A stretch of 64,000 bases of DNA from Haloarcula pellucida (GTDB taxonomy: Archaea > Halobacteriota > Halobacteria > Halobacteriales > Haloarculaceae). Positions within the stretch are counted from its first letter, which is position 1, and each line of letters opens with the position of its first letter. The notes beneath the pieces are model-generated. The model saw nothing but the letters and a program-made list of their open reading frames with translations, did not search any database and was not told the DNA's origin. The position numbers were made by a program, and so were the translations under genes. Shown here in pieces: positions 1-8,646 of the stretch. Where the stretch lies: the NCBI RefSeq assembly GCF_014647235.1, contig NZ_BMOU01000001.1, forward strand, positions 1,158,262 to 1,222,261, read 5' to 3'.

Positions 1-223
1 GACGCCACGGTAGCAGTGCCCGTACCGAGACGGCACTGTCGACGGTCCGCGGGAAATCGGCCACGAACACGCGCGGTGACCCCTCCGCTTCGCGTATCGC
101 TACTACGTCAACGTCCTGAAGGGACGCCAGCGGGCGCCGGGGAGACGTCGAGAGCGAACCGACAGGGCTAGACAGAGACGAGACTGTCCGGGCGGCGGTC
201 GAACGACGAGTGTCCAGTCGCAC
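1..223 (-). CDS. Possible partial protein running off the left edge
   Basis: A minus-strand frame is open from a stop near 248 to the window edge. A GTG at 223 lies about 25 nt after a TATA-like cttaaac on that strand (about 245-252), which would fit a leaderless start. The inner part (about residues 35-74) reads like haloarchaeal protein, with many Val and Asp/Glu and the run DVDVVAIREAEG. The first 30 residues are poorer (Ser/Thr/Arg-rich). I do not recognise the family. The plus strand here has a competing open stretch ending at 118, but its Ser/Thr/Arg-rich composition is less protein-like. Uncertain. Confidence 0.35.
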   Translation of the reverse strand, partial: MRLDTRRSTAARTVSSLSSPVGSLSTSPRRPLASLQDVDVVAIREAEGSPRVFVADFPRTVDSAVSVRALLPWR

Positions 224-304
224 GATAGCCGTGACCACAGTAGCTGTTTAAGCTCTGAGCCGACGTACGATGGACCGATAGCAACAGTCACGTCGCGATA
301 TCCG

Positions 305-547
305 ATGGCACAGGACGCCGGTGAACTCACCCGCAGAACCACGCTCGGCGTCCTCGCGGCTATCGTCGCCCCGCTGGTGGTCCTCGCTATCGTCGACGCC
401 CTCGCCCTTCCGGCCGGTGCGACCGGGGAGACGAGTCCGTTCGCGGCCGCTCCGGTCGTTATCAGCACGCTTGTCGCCGTCCTCGTCGCGTTGCACGTCG
501 TCGCCGTGTCGCTGGTGGCTTTCGTCGTCGGCGCAGTTCGGCGCTGA
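305..547 (+). CDS. Small two-helix membrane protein, unknown function
   Basis: An 80-residue protein with an RR-containing N-terminus and two hydrophobic segments, at about residues 13-36 and 47-75, separated by a short polar loop. It lies just upstream of aroA on the same strand, with 75 nt between them. The codon pattern (G/C in third positions) supports coding. I know no function for it. Confidence 0.6.
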   Translation: MAQDAGELTRRTTLGVLAAIVAPLVVLAIVDALALPAGATGETSPFAAAPVVISTLVAVLVALHVVAVSLVAFVVGAVRR

Positions 548-622
548 ACGAGCCGTCACGTCCGTTCTCGCTCGATTTCTCAGAGCGGTAGCCTCTTGTC
601 GCCCGCCCGCAATCGCCCGGAC

Positions 623-1909
623 ATGGACGTCACGATACGCGAGTCTGCGGTCGCGGGGACCACGCAGGCCCCGCCGTCGAAGAGTTACACGCACCGGGCC
701 ATCCTCGCCGCCGGGTACGCCGAGGGCGCGACCGTTCACGACCCACTCGTCAGCGCCGACACGAAGGCGACGATGCGCGCGGTCACCGCCTACGGTGGCA
801 CCGTCGACCGGAGCGACGAGAGCGCAATCGCGGTCGAAGGGTTCGACGGCCGCCCCGAGACACCGGACGACGTCATCGACTGCGCCAACAGCGGCACCAC
901 GATGCGACTGGTGACGGCGACGGCCGCCCTGCAGGACGACCTAACCGTCCTCACCGGCGACGACTCGCTCCGGTCCCGTCCGCAGGGGCCGCTACTGGAC
1001 GCCATCGGGCAACTCGGTGGGCGCGCCGACAGCACGCGGGCGAACGGGCAGGCCCCCCTCGTCGTCGGCGGCGGCGTCGACGGCGGTACCGTCGCCATCC
1101 CCGGCGACGTCTCCTCGCAGTACATCACCGCCCTCCTGATGGCCGGCGCGGTCACCGACACGGGCATCGACGTGGAACTGACGACCGAACTCAAATCGTC
1201 GCCGTACGTCGATATCACGCTCGAAGTGCTTTCTGACTTCGGCGTGACGGCCGAACAGACCGACGACGGCTACACCGTCGCCGGCGGGCAGTCCTACGGC
1301 CCCGAGGACGGCACCTACCACGTTCCCGGCGACTTCTCCTCGATGAGCTATCTCCTCGCGATGGGCGCGTTGGCGGGCGACGACGCGGTGGCGGTCACCT
1401 CGGCGTTCCCGAGCGCGCAGGGTGACTCGGCTATCGTCGACGTCCTCGACCGGATGGGCGCGACGCTTGACTGGGATCAGCAGAACGGCGAGATAACCGT
1501 CGAGCGCTCGGCGCTGTCGGGTATCGAAGTCGGCGTCGAGGACACGCCGGACCTCCTGCCGACCATCGCGACGCTGGGTGCGGCCGCCGACGGCGTCACC
1601 CGCATCACGGACGCCGAACACGTCCGCTACAAGGAGACGGACCGCGTGAGCGCGATGGCCGAGGAACTGACGAAGATGGGTGCCGAAGTCGAAGAGACGC
1701 AGGACGAACTCGTCGTCTACGGCGAGGACACGGATCTGCACGGTGCGACGGTCGACGGCCGTGCGGACCACCGCATCATCATGTCGCTGGCCGTCGCCGG
1801 CCTCGTCGCCGACGGCGAGACGACCGTCACGGGGGCCGAACACGTCGACGTTTCCTTCCCGAACTTCTTCGACGTGCTGTCGGGTCTGGGTGCGGCCGTC
1901 GACCGGTAG
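623..1909 (+). CDS. aroA: 3-phosphoshikimate 1-carboxyvinyltransferase (EPSP synthase)
   Basis: This enzyme joins phosphoenolpyruvate to shikimate 3-phosphate, the sixth step of the shikimate pathway. The 428-residue protein has the substrate-binding N-terminal motif [10 protein letters not shown], the [10 protein letters not shown] motif (about residues 89-98), the GDSSLRSRP-type loop and the C-terminal [12 protein letters not shown]. Length and both inside-out alpha/beta halves match the family. I chose ATG 623 because family similarity begins at MDVTIRES; a TTG nine codons upstream is in frame but unlikely. The chorismate synthase gene follows 68 nt downstream, so the last two steps to chorismate sit together. 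Confidence 0.96.
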   Translation: MDVTIRESAVAGTTQAPPSKSYTHRAILAAGYAEGATVHDPLVSADTKATMRAVTAYGGTVDRSDESAIAVEGFDGRPETPDDVIDCANSGTTMRLVTATAALQDDLTVLTGDDSLRSRPQGPLLDAIGQLGGRADSTRANGQAPLVVGGGVDGGTVAIPGDVSSQYITALLMAGAVTDTGIDVELTTELKSSPYVDITLEVLSDFGVTAEQTDDGYTVAGGQSYGPEDGTYHVPGDFSSMSYLLAMGALAGDDAVAVTSAFPSAQGDSAIVDVLDRMGATLDWDQQNGEITVERSALSGIEVGVEDTPDLLPTIATLGAAADGVTRITDAEHVRYKETDRVSAMAEELTKMGAEVEETQDELVVYGEDTDLHGATVDGRADHRIIMSLAVAGLVADGETTVTGAEHVDVSFPNFFDVLSGLGAAVDR

Positions 1910-1977
1910 CCGTCAGTCAGCGAATCGGGGGTACGCATCTACAAGGTTCAAATGCCCCCGCCCCCGAAACGTTGCTA

Positions 1978-3177
1978 ATGAACGGCAACGAGTTCGGTCG
2001 TCTCTTTCGGATGACGACCTACGGCGAGTCACACGGGGAGGCCATGGGATGTACGGTCTCGGGCGTTCCAGCAGGCGTCGAACTCTCCGAAGAGCAGATT
2101 CAGGAGGACTTGGACCGTCGCAAACCCGGTCAGTCGATGATTACGACCTCGCGGGGCGAACCGGACAAGGTGAAACTCAACTCCGGCGTACAGGACGGCT
2201 ACACGACGGGGACGCCCATCGGGATGGTCATCCAGAACAAGGACGCCCGCTCCGGCAAGTACGAACCGTTCATCACGGCCCCGCGCCCCTCCCACGGCGA
2301 CTACACCTACTCGGCGAAGTTCGGGACGCGCAACTGGGGCGGCGGCGGCCGCTCCTCGGCCCGCGAGACGGTCAACTGGGTCGCGGCCGGCGGCGTCGCA
2401 AAGCAGGTCTTAGCACAGTCCGACTACGACGTGACGATCAAGGCTCACGTCTGCCAGATAGGAGACGTCGAGGCGGACGACGTGACCTTCGAGGAGATGC
2501 TGGAACACTCCGAGGAGAACGAGGTCCGGTGTGCCGACCCCGAGGCCGCCGAGGAGATGCGCGAACTGGCCGATCAGTATCAGAAAGAGGGCGACTCCAT
2601 CGGCGGCGCCATCTACTTCGAGTGTCGCGGCGTCCCCCGCGGACTGGGCGCCCCGCGGTTCGACAGTTTCCCCTCCCGCCTCGCACAGGCGATGTACTCC
2701 ATCCCGGCGGTCAACGACTTCGAGTACGGCATCGGCCGCGAGGCCCGGACGACGGCGGGCAGCGAGTACAACGAGGACTGGGCGTTCGACGAGAACGGCG
2801 ACCCGGTGCCGGAGGGCAACGACCACGGCGGCATCCAGGGCGGTATCACCACGGGACAGCCCATCTACGGCGAAGTTAGCTGGCACCCGCCGGTCTCCAT
2901 CCCGAAGACCCAGACGACCGTCGACTGGGAGACCGGCGAGGAGAAGGAAATCACCGTGACGGGCCGTCACGACCCCGTCCTGCCGCCCCGTGCCGTCCCC
3001 GTCGTCGAAGCGATGCTGTACTGTACGGTGCTCGACTTCATGTTGCTGGGCGGGCGCATCAACCCCGACCGCCTCGACGGGCGTCCCGGCGAGTACGACA
3101 CCGACTACCACCCGTCCAGCCCGCAGAACGACCCCGAGGACGCCGAGACGCACGCCAAGACCGTCGACGAGGACTAA
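1978..3177 (+). CDS. aroC: Chorismate synthase
   Basis: This enzyme removes phosphate from EPSP to give chorismate, using reduced FMN as cofactor. The 399-residue protein starts NGNEFGRLFRMTTYGESHG and carries the flavin- and substrate-binding motifs GGGRSSARETV and RLAQAMYSIPAVNDFE, plus a C-terminal RHDPVLPPRAVPVVEAM block. I chose ATG 1978; an in-frame TTG six bases upstream is less likely. A TATA-like ggttcaaat lies about 25-33 nt upstream, so it can be transcribed separately from aroA. The next gene starts 2 nt after the stop, so the two are probably cotranscribed. Confidence 0.96.
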   Translation: MNGNEFGRLFRMTTYGESHGEAMGCTVSGVPAGVELSEEQIQEDLDRRKPGQSMITTSRGEPDKVKLNSGVQDGYTTGTPIGMVIQNKDARSGKYEPFITAPRPSHGDYTYSAKFGTRNWGGGGRSSARETVNWVAAGGVAKQVLAQSDYDVTIKAHVCQIGDVEADDVTFEEMLEHSEENEVRCADPEAAEEMRELADQYQKEGDSIGGAIYFECRGVPRGLGAPRFDSFPSRLAQAMYSIPAVNDFEYGIGREARTTAGSEYNEDWAFDENGDPVPEGNDHGGIQGGITTGQPIYGEVSWHPPVSIPKTQTTVDWETGEEKEITVTGRHDPVLPPRAVPVVEAMLYCTVLDFMLLGGRINPDRLDGRPGEYDTDYHPSSPQNDPEDAETHAKTVDED

Positions 3178-3178
3178 C

Positions 3179-3805
3179 ATGGACGCCAACCAGGAGTCCA
3201 TCGCGAACCCGTTCGGGATGGACGAGAACTGTCAGAACTGCCCGGCGCTGTGTGAGACCCGGGAGAACGTCGTCCACGGCTACGGCGACGTCGGCGCGGA
3301 GTTCGTCGTCCTCGGCGATTCGCCGAGCGAGGGCGCCGACGAGTCTGGCATCCCCTTCACCGGCGAGACGGACCGCGAACTGCTGGACGTCCTCCGCAGC
3401 GTCGACATGGTCGAGGACACCGACGCCGACGAACCCGACCTGAAAAACGTCTTCCTCACCTACGTCACCCGGTGTCGCCACCCCGACCGAGCGGCGACGG
3501 ACGAGGAGGTCGTGAACTGCGAACCGTACCTCAACAGCGAGATACGGATGATAAACCCCGAGATTCTACTCCCCGTCGGCCAGCGCCCCCTCGAAGAACT
3601 GGCCTTCGAGTACACGACGCTCTCCGAGGACGAGTTGGACATCGAGGAGCGCCACGCGACGACCATCCGCGGCCGTGGCTTCGAGATTCTGCCGATGCTC
3701 CCGCCCGCCGAGCAGACCGACGACGAACGAGAGGCGTTCGTAGAGCACTTCAGTGACGTCCTCGGACAGGACTACCGCCAGACGAAGGGCCGGCGCGGTC
3801 GATAG
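3179..3805 (+). CDS. Uracil-DNA glycosylase superfamily protein (family 4-like, Fe-S type)
   Basis: A 208-residue member of the UDG superfamily, whose members remove uracil from DNA. Four cysteines are placed as in iron-sulfur family-4 enzymes: C18 and C21 in CQNCPALC, then the Cys of TRCRHP and the Cys of NCEPYL. The motif-A region is GDSPSEGADESGIPFTG, instead of the usual GEAPG core. The motif-B His-Pro is not evident, because LPPAE stands there. Glycosylase activity is therefore not certain. It follows aroC by 1 nt, so it is cotranscribed. A second relative lies at 57832-58455. Confidence 0.75.
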   Translation: MDANQESIANPFGMDENCQNCPALCETRENVVHGYGDVGAEFVVLGDSPSEGADESGIPFTGETDRELLDVLRSVDMVEDTDADEPDLKNVFLTYVTRCRHPDRAATDEEVVNCEPYLNSEIRMINPEILLPVGQRPLEELAFEYTTLSEDELDIEERHATTIRGRGFEILPMLPPAEQTDDEREAFVEHFSDVLGQDYRQTKGRRGR

Positions 3806-3885
3806 CTCCGTCGTCGCCTACCCGGGTGTTCTCGTCTCGTACACAGAACGGAACCGACTAACCACAGACGGCCCCAGAGTGAGGT

Positions 3886-4626
3886 ATGACTACGGTCGCA
3901 GTCCTCGCGGACCCCCCAGTCGAGGGGTTCGTCCTGCCCGAGTTGGCCGCGGGACCGCTCGACGAATCCGAGGCGACAGCCCTCTACACCGCGATGCTGG
4001 GCGACGTCTGTCGCGCCGTCGAGGCCAGCGGTGCCGAGTTGCTCGTCAACTACCGTCCCGGCGAACAGGTGCCCGACGGCGTCGACCCAGAGGCGGCGGT
4101 CAGAGAGCCACTCGACGACGCCCTGCAAAACCCCGGCGAGGCCCGGTACGAAGTACAGGTCGGGTCGACGTTCGCCGGCCGCATCGGCAACACCGTCACC
4201 CACCTGCTCGACCGAGAGGGCGTGGCCACCGTCGCCGCCGTGAAACCGACCGCCGCGTTGCTCGCTCGCCAGCAGATAGATAGCGCCGCGATGAAACTCC
4301 GCTCCAGCGACGTCGTCCTCGGGCCGTCGACCGACGGCCGCGTGTACTACGCCGGGTTCGCCGACCCGATAGACTTCGAGGACGCCTACACCACGCCGGC
4401 CGTCGAAACGCTCGTCGACCGGGCCGCCGACGCCGACCACGGCGTCGACTTCCTCCCGACGAACCCCGTCGTCGAGACGCCGGCCGACCTCCGAACGATC
4501 GTCCCCCTGCTCCGCGCCCGTGTCCGGACCGGACGCGTGGTGCCGCCGCGGACGACGACGGTCCTCGACGAGTTGGGGTTGCGTGTGCGAGACGCCGACG
4601 GCGACCCAATGTTGGTTCGCGAGTAA
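3886..4626 (+). CDS. DUF2064 / GT-A-like nucleotidyltransferase-fold protein
   Basis: A 246-residue protein resembling the DUF2064 (TIGR04282) group of glycosyltransferase-A-fold proteins. The clues are the LYTAMLGDVCRAVE block, the central DSAAMKLRSSDVVLGPSTDGRVYYAGF segment typical of that fold, and the C-terminal PLLRARVRTGRVVPPRTTTVLDELG. Its substrate is unknown. It lies 80 nt after the UDG-like gene and before a tRNA, with no close partner that would reveal a role. Confidence 0.7.
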   Translation: MTTVAVLADPPVEGFVLPELAAGPLDESEATALYTAMLGDVCRAVEASGAELLVNYRPGEQVPDGVDPEAAVREPLDDALQNPGEARYEVQVGSTFAGRIGNTVTHLLDREGVATVAAVKPTAALLARQQIDSAAMKLRSSDVVLGPSTDGRVYYAGFADPIDFEDAYTTPAVETLVDRAADADHGVDFLPTNPVVETPADLRTIVPLLRARVRTGRVVPPRTTTVLDELGLRVRDADGDPMLVRE

Positions 4627-4666
4627 TCGATAGGCCTTAGAGGAATCACCCGTTAGCAGTGCCTGC

Positions 4667-4750
4667 GGTGGGGTGGCAGAGTGGCCTATTGCGCCGGTCT
4701 TGAAAACCGGTATCCTCACGGATTCCTGGGTTCAAATCCCAGCCCCACCG
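4667..4750 (+). tRNA. tRNA-Ser (anticodon TGA)
   Basis: A full cloverleaf with a long variable arm, as expected for serine. The acceptor stem is ggtgggg/ccccacc with discriminator G. The anticodon stem ccggt/accgg encloses ctTGAaa, and the T arm is ctggg-ttcaaat-cccag. CCA is not encoded. A TATA-like ccttaga lies about 26-32 nt upstream, and a short T-run follows the 3' end. It reads UCA codons. Confidence 0.95.
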
Positions 4751-5060
4751 TTTTGCTCCGAGTCACGCGAGAGGGATCGGTACGACTGACAGTCGGACCA
4801 CGGTAGACCGAGCGCAGTGCGCTGGCATCGGATTCACCTCCCAGCCCGACCGTCCGTCCAGAGAGAACGACGCGAGAGTCGGGGCAGCGTGATTCCCGAC
4901 GAACGCCTCGTCCCGGGTCGGCCGAGTCGGCTGTCTGGACCGACGGTGACCGAGTGTGTCGAAATTGGGTACGACGGCGTATTTTTCAGCAACGATAGTT
5001 CAAAAAACCGTGGTAACGACCGGGCGGTTTTAAGCCACTGGTACGGGTCAGGACTACGTG
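4751..5060 (+). other. 310-nt intergenic region
   Basis: The start holds only the tRNA 3' end with its T-run. The last 100 nt are clearly A/T-richer than the genome (a run of T near 4981 and of A near 5002) and hold the promoter of the next gene. I see no credible protein in either strand; the open frames here are Arg-rich and lack haloarchaeal codon use. Confidence 0.6.
5026..5034 (+). promoter_or_regulatory. TATA box of the PGF-pre-PGF gene
   Basis: The element ggttttaag lies 27-35 nt before ATG 5061. Transcription should therefore begin at or next to the start codon, giving a leaderless mRNA as is common in haloarchaea. Confidence 0.6.
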
Positions 5061-6446
5061 ATGCAGCCAGACATCTGGTCCGAATGGGACATCGGGAGCC
5101 GGTGTGTTTCCGTCGGTCTCGTAGTCCTCCTCGTCGCCGGGGCGCTTGCGACACCCGCGGCGGCGGCACCGAGTATGTATCTCTCGAACGCGAACGTACA
5201 GGAGTCGACGGTCCTCGTCGGCGAGAACGTGACCGTGACCGCCCGAGTGAAGAACCTCGGCGACGAGTCGGGAGGGTTCACGTTCGAGTTCAATCGCAAC
5301 GGTAGCGACTTCGCCTCACAACGGGTCGTCGTCGCGGCAGACGAGTCTGTGCAGGTCAACCAGACGGTCTCGTTCAGTTCACCCGGGACCTACAGACTCT
5401 CGGTCAACGACCGCGAGGCCGGACTCGTCGAGGTTCAGCGGGCGAAAGCGACGGTCGAGAGCGCGGACGCTGCCCAGCGAGCCATCGAAGTGCGCGCGGG
5501 GTCCGTCTCGACGACGCGCCCGTACACGCTCGACATCCCGAACTCGACGAACCGCTCGTTCGCCGTCGAGACGTGGACCGTCCAGACGAGCGAGTCGTCG
5601 TACACACAGCAGATAATCGAGTACACCGACCCGTCGGCGGCGACGGTAGAAGTCCCGTCTGGTAGGTCGGCGACCGTCGCCAGCGTCTTCACCGTCGACT
5701 CGACGGCGGACATCGAGCAGGCCACGGTCCGGTTCTCGCTCGACCGGTCCCGACTCCGCGAGGTCGGCCTCGACCAGAGCGAGGTGACGCTGTACCACCG
5801 CAACGGGTCCGCGTGGGAGCCCCTCGACACCGCTATCGTCGAGGAGCGAGCGAATAGCGTCGTCTACGAAGTGACGGCGACGGAGTTCTCGACGTTCGCT
5901 GCCGGCCGTATCGAACCCGAGTTCACCGTCGAGGACACGTCGCTGAGCACGACGCAGTTAGACAGTGGGCAGCGCCTCGTCCTCGAAGCCGTCGTCAGGA
6001 ACAACGGCAGCGTCGCCGGTGAGTACGAAGGGGCGATGGTCGTCAACGACGAGCGAGTGAACGCGACGACGGTGACGATGCCGGCAGACAGCGAGCGCAC
6101 GATTCGTCTCACCCACGACGTTAGCTCGGCCGGCACCTACGAAATCGCATTGAACGACGACGACGCCGGGAGCATCGTCATCTCGGAAGGACAGGTCGCA
6201 GACGACACCCCGACGAGGACGGAAGCGACGACGACCACCAGTCAGTCCACGCCCGCAGAGACCACGGCGCCCGATAACGGCCCCGCTATCTCGGTCCCAG
6301 CGGGCGTCCCGGCGACGGTGATGGGTATCGACACCGTCTACCTCGGCGGCGGCATCGGGGTCGCTCTCGTCGTGTTCTTCGGTCTCGTGTTGGTGCTTCG
6401 CCGCGGCGGCGGCGGTGGCAGCGGCGGCGGATTCGACCAACTCTAG
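5061..6446 (+). CDS. Surface-anchored PGF-pre-PGF / CARDB-type protein
   Basis: A predicted secreted and membrane-anchored protein of 461 residues. It has an N-terminal signal peptide (hydrophobic stretch at about residues 14-35, with AAAAPS after it). Two CARDB/Ig-like adhesion-type repeats follow (about 45-115 and 295-375). Between them is a PGF-pre-PGF-type domain (about 205-290) with FSLDRSRLREVGLD and a closing STFAAG. A Thr/Ser-rich stalk and one C-terminal membrane helix (about 425-447) precede a Gly-rich tail. It probably acts at the cell surface; ligand unknown. GTG 5058 is an alternative start. Confidence 0.75.
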   Translation: MQPDIWSEWDIGSRCVSVGLVVLLVAGALATPAAAAPSMYLSNANVQESTVLVGENVTVTARVKNLGDESGGFTFEFNRNGSDFASQRVVVAADESVQVNQTVSFSSPGTYRLSVNDREAGLVEVQRAKATVESADAAQRAIEVRAGSVSTTRPYTLDIPNSTNRSFAVETWTVQTSESSYTQQIIEYTDPSAATVEVPSGRSATVASVFTVDSTADIEQATVRFSLDRSRLREVGLDQSEVTLYHRNGSAWEPLDTAIVEERANSVVYEVTATEFSTFAAGRIEPEFTVEDTSLSTTQLDSGQRLVLEAVVRNNGSVAGEYEGAMVVNDERVNATTVTMPADSERTIRLTHDVSSAGTYEIALNDDDAGSIVISEGQVADDTPTRTEATTTTSQSTPAETTAPDNGPAISVPAGVPATVMGIDTVYLGGGIGVALVVFFGLVLVLRRGGGGGSGGGFDQL

Positions 6447-6499
6447 GGTCGAGTCGCCGGAGAGCAATCCTTTTTGTGTCGCTGTACCCAGCCACACGT

Positions 6500-6799
6500 A
6501 TGGACTGGCCGCACGACCCAGATGGTGAAGAGGGCAGCGAAGGCCGCCGGAAGTACGGACACGCCGTCCTCGCGAAGAAAATCGACGAAGACGAGGACTT
6601 CCCGCTCACGGCCGAGGAGTACGTCGAGCAGTACGGCGACCATCCGGTCCGTATCGACTACGAGACGGTCGTCAGCGTCGAGGAGATATTCGAGTACGTC
6701 GATCAGGGCGAGTTCGAGGACTTCCCAGATTTCCACAGGGCCCTCGGCCGGGCGCTCCGCGAGGCCGATCTGTGGCCCTACCGTCTCGAACACGCCTGA
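6500..6799 (+). CDS. DUF5785 family protein
   Basis: A 99-residue acidic protein starting MDWPHDPDGE. It has one compact domain containing the runs YGHAVLAKKID and FHRALGRALREADLWPY. The sequence matches the small haloarchaeal DUF5785 family; no biochemical role is known to me. I chose ATG 6500; frames further upstream lack coding character. It stands alone between the surface protein and a DUF7344-like gene. Confidence 0.75.
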   Translation: MDWPHDPDGEEGSEGRRKYGHAVLAKKIDEDEDFPLTAEEYVEQYGDHPVRIDYETVVSVEEIFEYVDQGEFEDFPDFHRALGRALREADLWPYRLEHA

Positions 6800-6872
6800 G
6801 TGACGAGGCGACGCTCTCCGTGTGGTGTGAGTCCACGACACATACTTGTAGGAGACTGTCGTACGCTCCACT

Positions 6873-7211
6873 ATGGCGACACGAGGCACTGACGGCGATT
6901 CCGACCCGGCGGAGCTACCGGAGGCCGTCGTCGACGACCTGCTGTCGGAGGATAGTCGGCGTCTAGCCCTGTCGATTCTCGACGAACGCGACCGAGCGAT
7001 GGTCGTCGGCGACCTCGCGACGGCCGTCGTCGCCCGCCAGCGCGGGATTCCGGAGTCGACAGTCAGTGATGCCGACCGAGAGATCATGCGTGACGAACTG
7101 TTCACTGAACACATCCCGAAGTTGACGGCGACAGGGGTCGTCGAGTACGACTCGATGCTGGGGACCGTCGAGCTACGGCACCGGGGTATCGTCGGTCGAG
7201 GCCGGACCTGA
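6873..7211 (+). CDS. DUF7344-like small DNA-binding-type protein
   Basis: A 112-residue soluble protein with a helix-rich core (LPEAVVDDLLSEDSRRLALSIL at the start, then a wing-like KLTATGVVEYDSM segment). It resembles the winged-helix domain of the haloarchaeal DUF7344 proteins, many of which look like small transcription regulators. Target and ligand are unknown. It is preceded by a TATA-like region and is monocistronic. Confidence 0.6.
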   Translation: MATRGTDGDSDPAELPEAVVDDLLSEDSRRLALSILDERDRAMVVGDLATAVVARQRGIPESTVSDADREIMRDELFTEHIPKLTATGVVEYDSMLGTVELRHRGIVGRGRT

Positions 7212-7398
7212 TTCGGCCCGCCGACTCGTCATCACCGATACCGCATAGCGGCCGCTCGGTCGGCTAGGCGCGTCCGCCGTTGTTGCGGGACGGCGCTCGA
7301 CGGGGTCGGCGCAGTCATACCCGCAGGTCGATCTGAATCGGTGGGAGAGAATTAACCTTGGTCTTCGGTACCACGTAGCATAAACGTGATGGAGGTAT

Positions 7399-7407
7399 CT
7401 TTTAGCC
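7399..7407 (+). promoter_or_regulatory. TATA box of the CBS-domain gene
   Basis: The element cttttagcc lies 23-31 nt before ATG 7430, the spacing expected for a leaderless haloarchaeal transcript. The 200 nt between 7212 and 7398 hold no gene that I can support. Confidence 0.55.
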
Positions 7408-7429
7408 GCCTCGGCAGATAAAGACACAC

Positions 7430-8002
7430 ATGAACGATCCGGTCTCCGTACGGGAGGTGATGAACCGCGAGTACGTCGGCGCGAGCGAATCTGACGATCT
7501 CCTCGAGACGACCGAACTCCTGGTTCGGGAAGACGAACCGACCGCACTGGTCCTTCGTGGTAACGATCCAGTCGGCGTAATCACGCAAGTGGACATCCTC
7601 GGCTATCTCGTCTCCGAAGGCACCCTCGAATCGGCCACAGTCGGCGAGGTGATGACCGAATCGGTCCCGTCCATCTCACCGGACGCCCGGCTTCCGGAAG
7701 CGCGTGACCAGATGGCCGCGTGGTCGTCAGACTGGGTCCTCGTCACCGAAGACGGCGAACCGCTCGGGACGTTGACCGAACACGACATCCTCTCGACCGC
7801 GCGACTAGAGAGCGAAACGACAGAGCAGGTCCGCGAGGAAGCCCAGATGGCCCCCACCGGACAGGGGGCGACGACGGACGGAACGACGGCCGCCGAGGAC
7901 TCGTTCGAAGAACAGGGCATCTGCTCTGCCTGCGGGACTTTCACCCGCAACCTCGCGTCGTTCAACGGTCAGTTGTTGTGTACGGACTGTCGGGACGTCT
8001 GA
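7430..8002 (+). CDS. CBS-pair protein with C-terminal zinc ribbon
   Basis: A 190-residue protein with two CBS motifs (about residues 3-60 and 67-125), each with a V..VMT/VM.R start and a D(I)L end. Together they form a Bateman module that usually binds adenine nucleotides or SAM. A linker follows, then a zinc-ribbon-like tail with CSAC and CTDC (about 163-188). Such proteins are regulators or sensors; the partner is unknown here. It is monocistronic with its own TATA box. Confidence 0.85.
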   Translation: MNDPVSVREVMNREYVGASESDDLLETTELLVREDEPTALVLRGNDPVGVITQVDILGYLVSEGTLESATVGEVMTESVPSISPDARLPEARDQMAAWSSDWVLVTEDGEPLGTLTEHDILSTARLESETTEQVREEAQMAPTGQGATTDGTTAAEDSFEEQGICSACGTFTRNLASFNGQLLCTDCRDV

Positions 8003-8032
8003 TACCCGCTTTGGCACTACTGTTTTGGACTC

Positions 8033-8518
8033 GTGCATCCGAGATACCCTGTGGAAATAACGCTCGCGACAGCGGCCGACGTGGACGCCGTCGTCGACCA
8101 GTGGGTTGCCCTCGCACGCGACCAGCAGACCTACGGCTCGCACCTCCTCGCGTCCGAGAATCGGACCGCGATACGCGAGGCAGTGCTTCAGCGAGTCGTC
8201 GCCGACGAACTGCTCGTCGCCCGTGACGGGGAGACGCTCGTCGGATTCGTCATGGTCTCGATGGAGCGAGGGCGCTACGAACAGCGACGCACGCGGGGCC
8301 TCATCGAGAACATCTACGTCCGCCCCGACTACCGCCGCGAGGGTATCGGCAGCGAACTCCTCGCCGCTGGCGAGAAAGCGCTGGCCGAGAACGGCGCCAC
8401 AGTCGTGGCGCTGGAGGTGATGGCCGCGAACGAATCCGCCCGCCGGTTCTACGCCGACCACGGCTACGCCCCCCACCGAATCGAACTCGAAAAGTCGACG
8501 GAAAACGATACTCTCTAA
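8033..8518 (+). CDS. GNAT family N-acetyltransferase
   Basis: An acetyl-CoA-dependent acetyltransferase of unknown substrate, 161 residues long. The acetyl-CoA pyrophosphate-binding motif RREGIGSELL lies in the NIYVRPDYRR block (about residues 90-112). The late GNAT segment ALEVMAANESARRFYADHGY is also present. GTG 8033 gives the longest form; GTG 8051 (VEITLATAADV) is an equally possible start and fits the family N-terminus. A tRNA gene follows 30 nt downstream. Confidence 0.88.
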   Translation: MHPRYPVEITLATAADVDAVVDQWVALARDQQTYGSHLLASENRTAIREAVLQRVVADELLVARDGETLVGFVMVSMERGRYEQRRTRGLIENIYVRPDYRREGIGSELLAAGEKALAENGATVVALEVMAANESARRFYADHGYAPHRIELEKSTENDTL

Positions 8519-8548
8519 ACAGTCCCCCTGCAACGGACGAACGCGAGC

Positions 8549-8622
8549 GCCAGGGGAGCTTGGGTGGTCCAAGCACTCGACTTGTAATCGAGAGTTCGTG
8601 GGTTCAAATCCCACCCCTGGCT
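8549..8622 (+). tRNA. tRNA-Thr (anticodon TGT)
   Basis: A 74-nt cloverleaf. The acceptor stem is gccaggg/ccctggc with discriminator T. The anticodon stem ctcga/tcgag encloses ctTGTaa, and the T arm is gtggg-ttcaaat-cccac. It has a short variable loop and no encoded CCA. A TATA-like ctctaaac overlaps the end of the GNAT gene about 30 nt upstream. It reads ACA codons. Confidence 0.95.
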
Positions 8623-8646
8623 CTTCTCGTCGCCACGTCGACGTTT

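Noticed and set aside
4817-5305. A 162-codon plus-strand frame after tRNA-Ser
   Set aside because: Arg-rich product that overlaps the start of a well-supported surface-protein gene in another frame.
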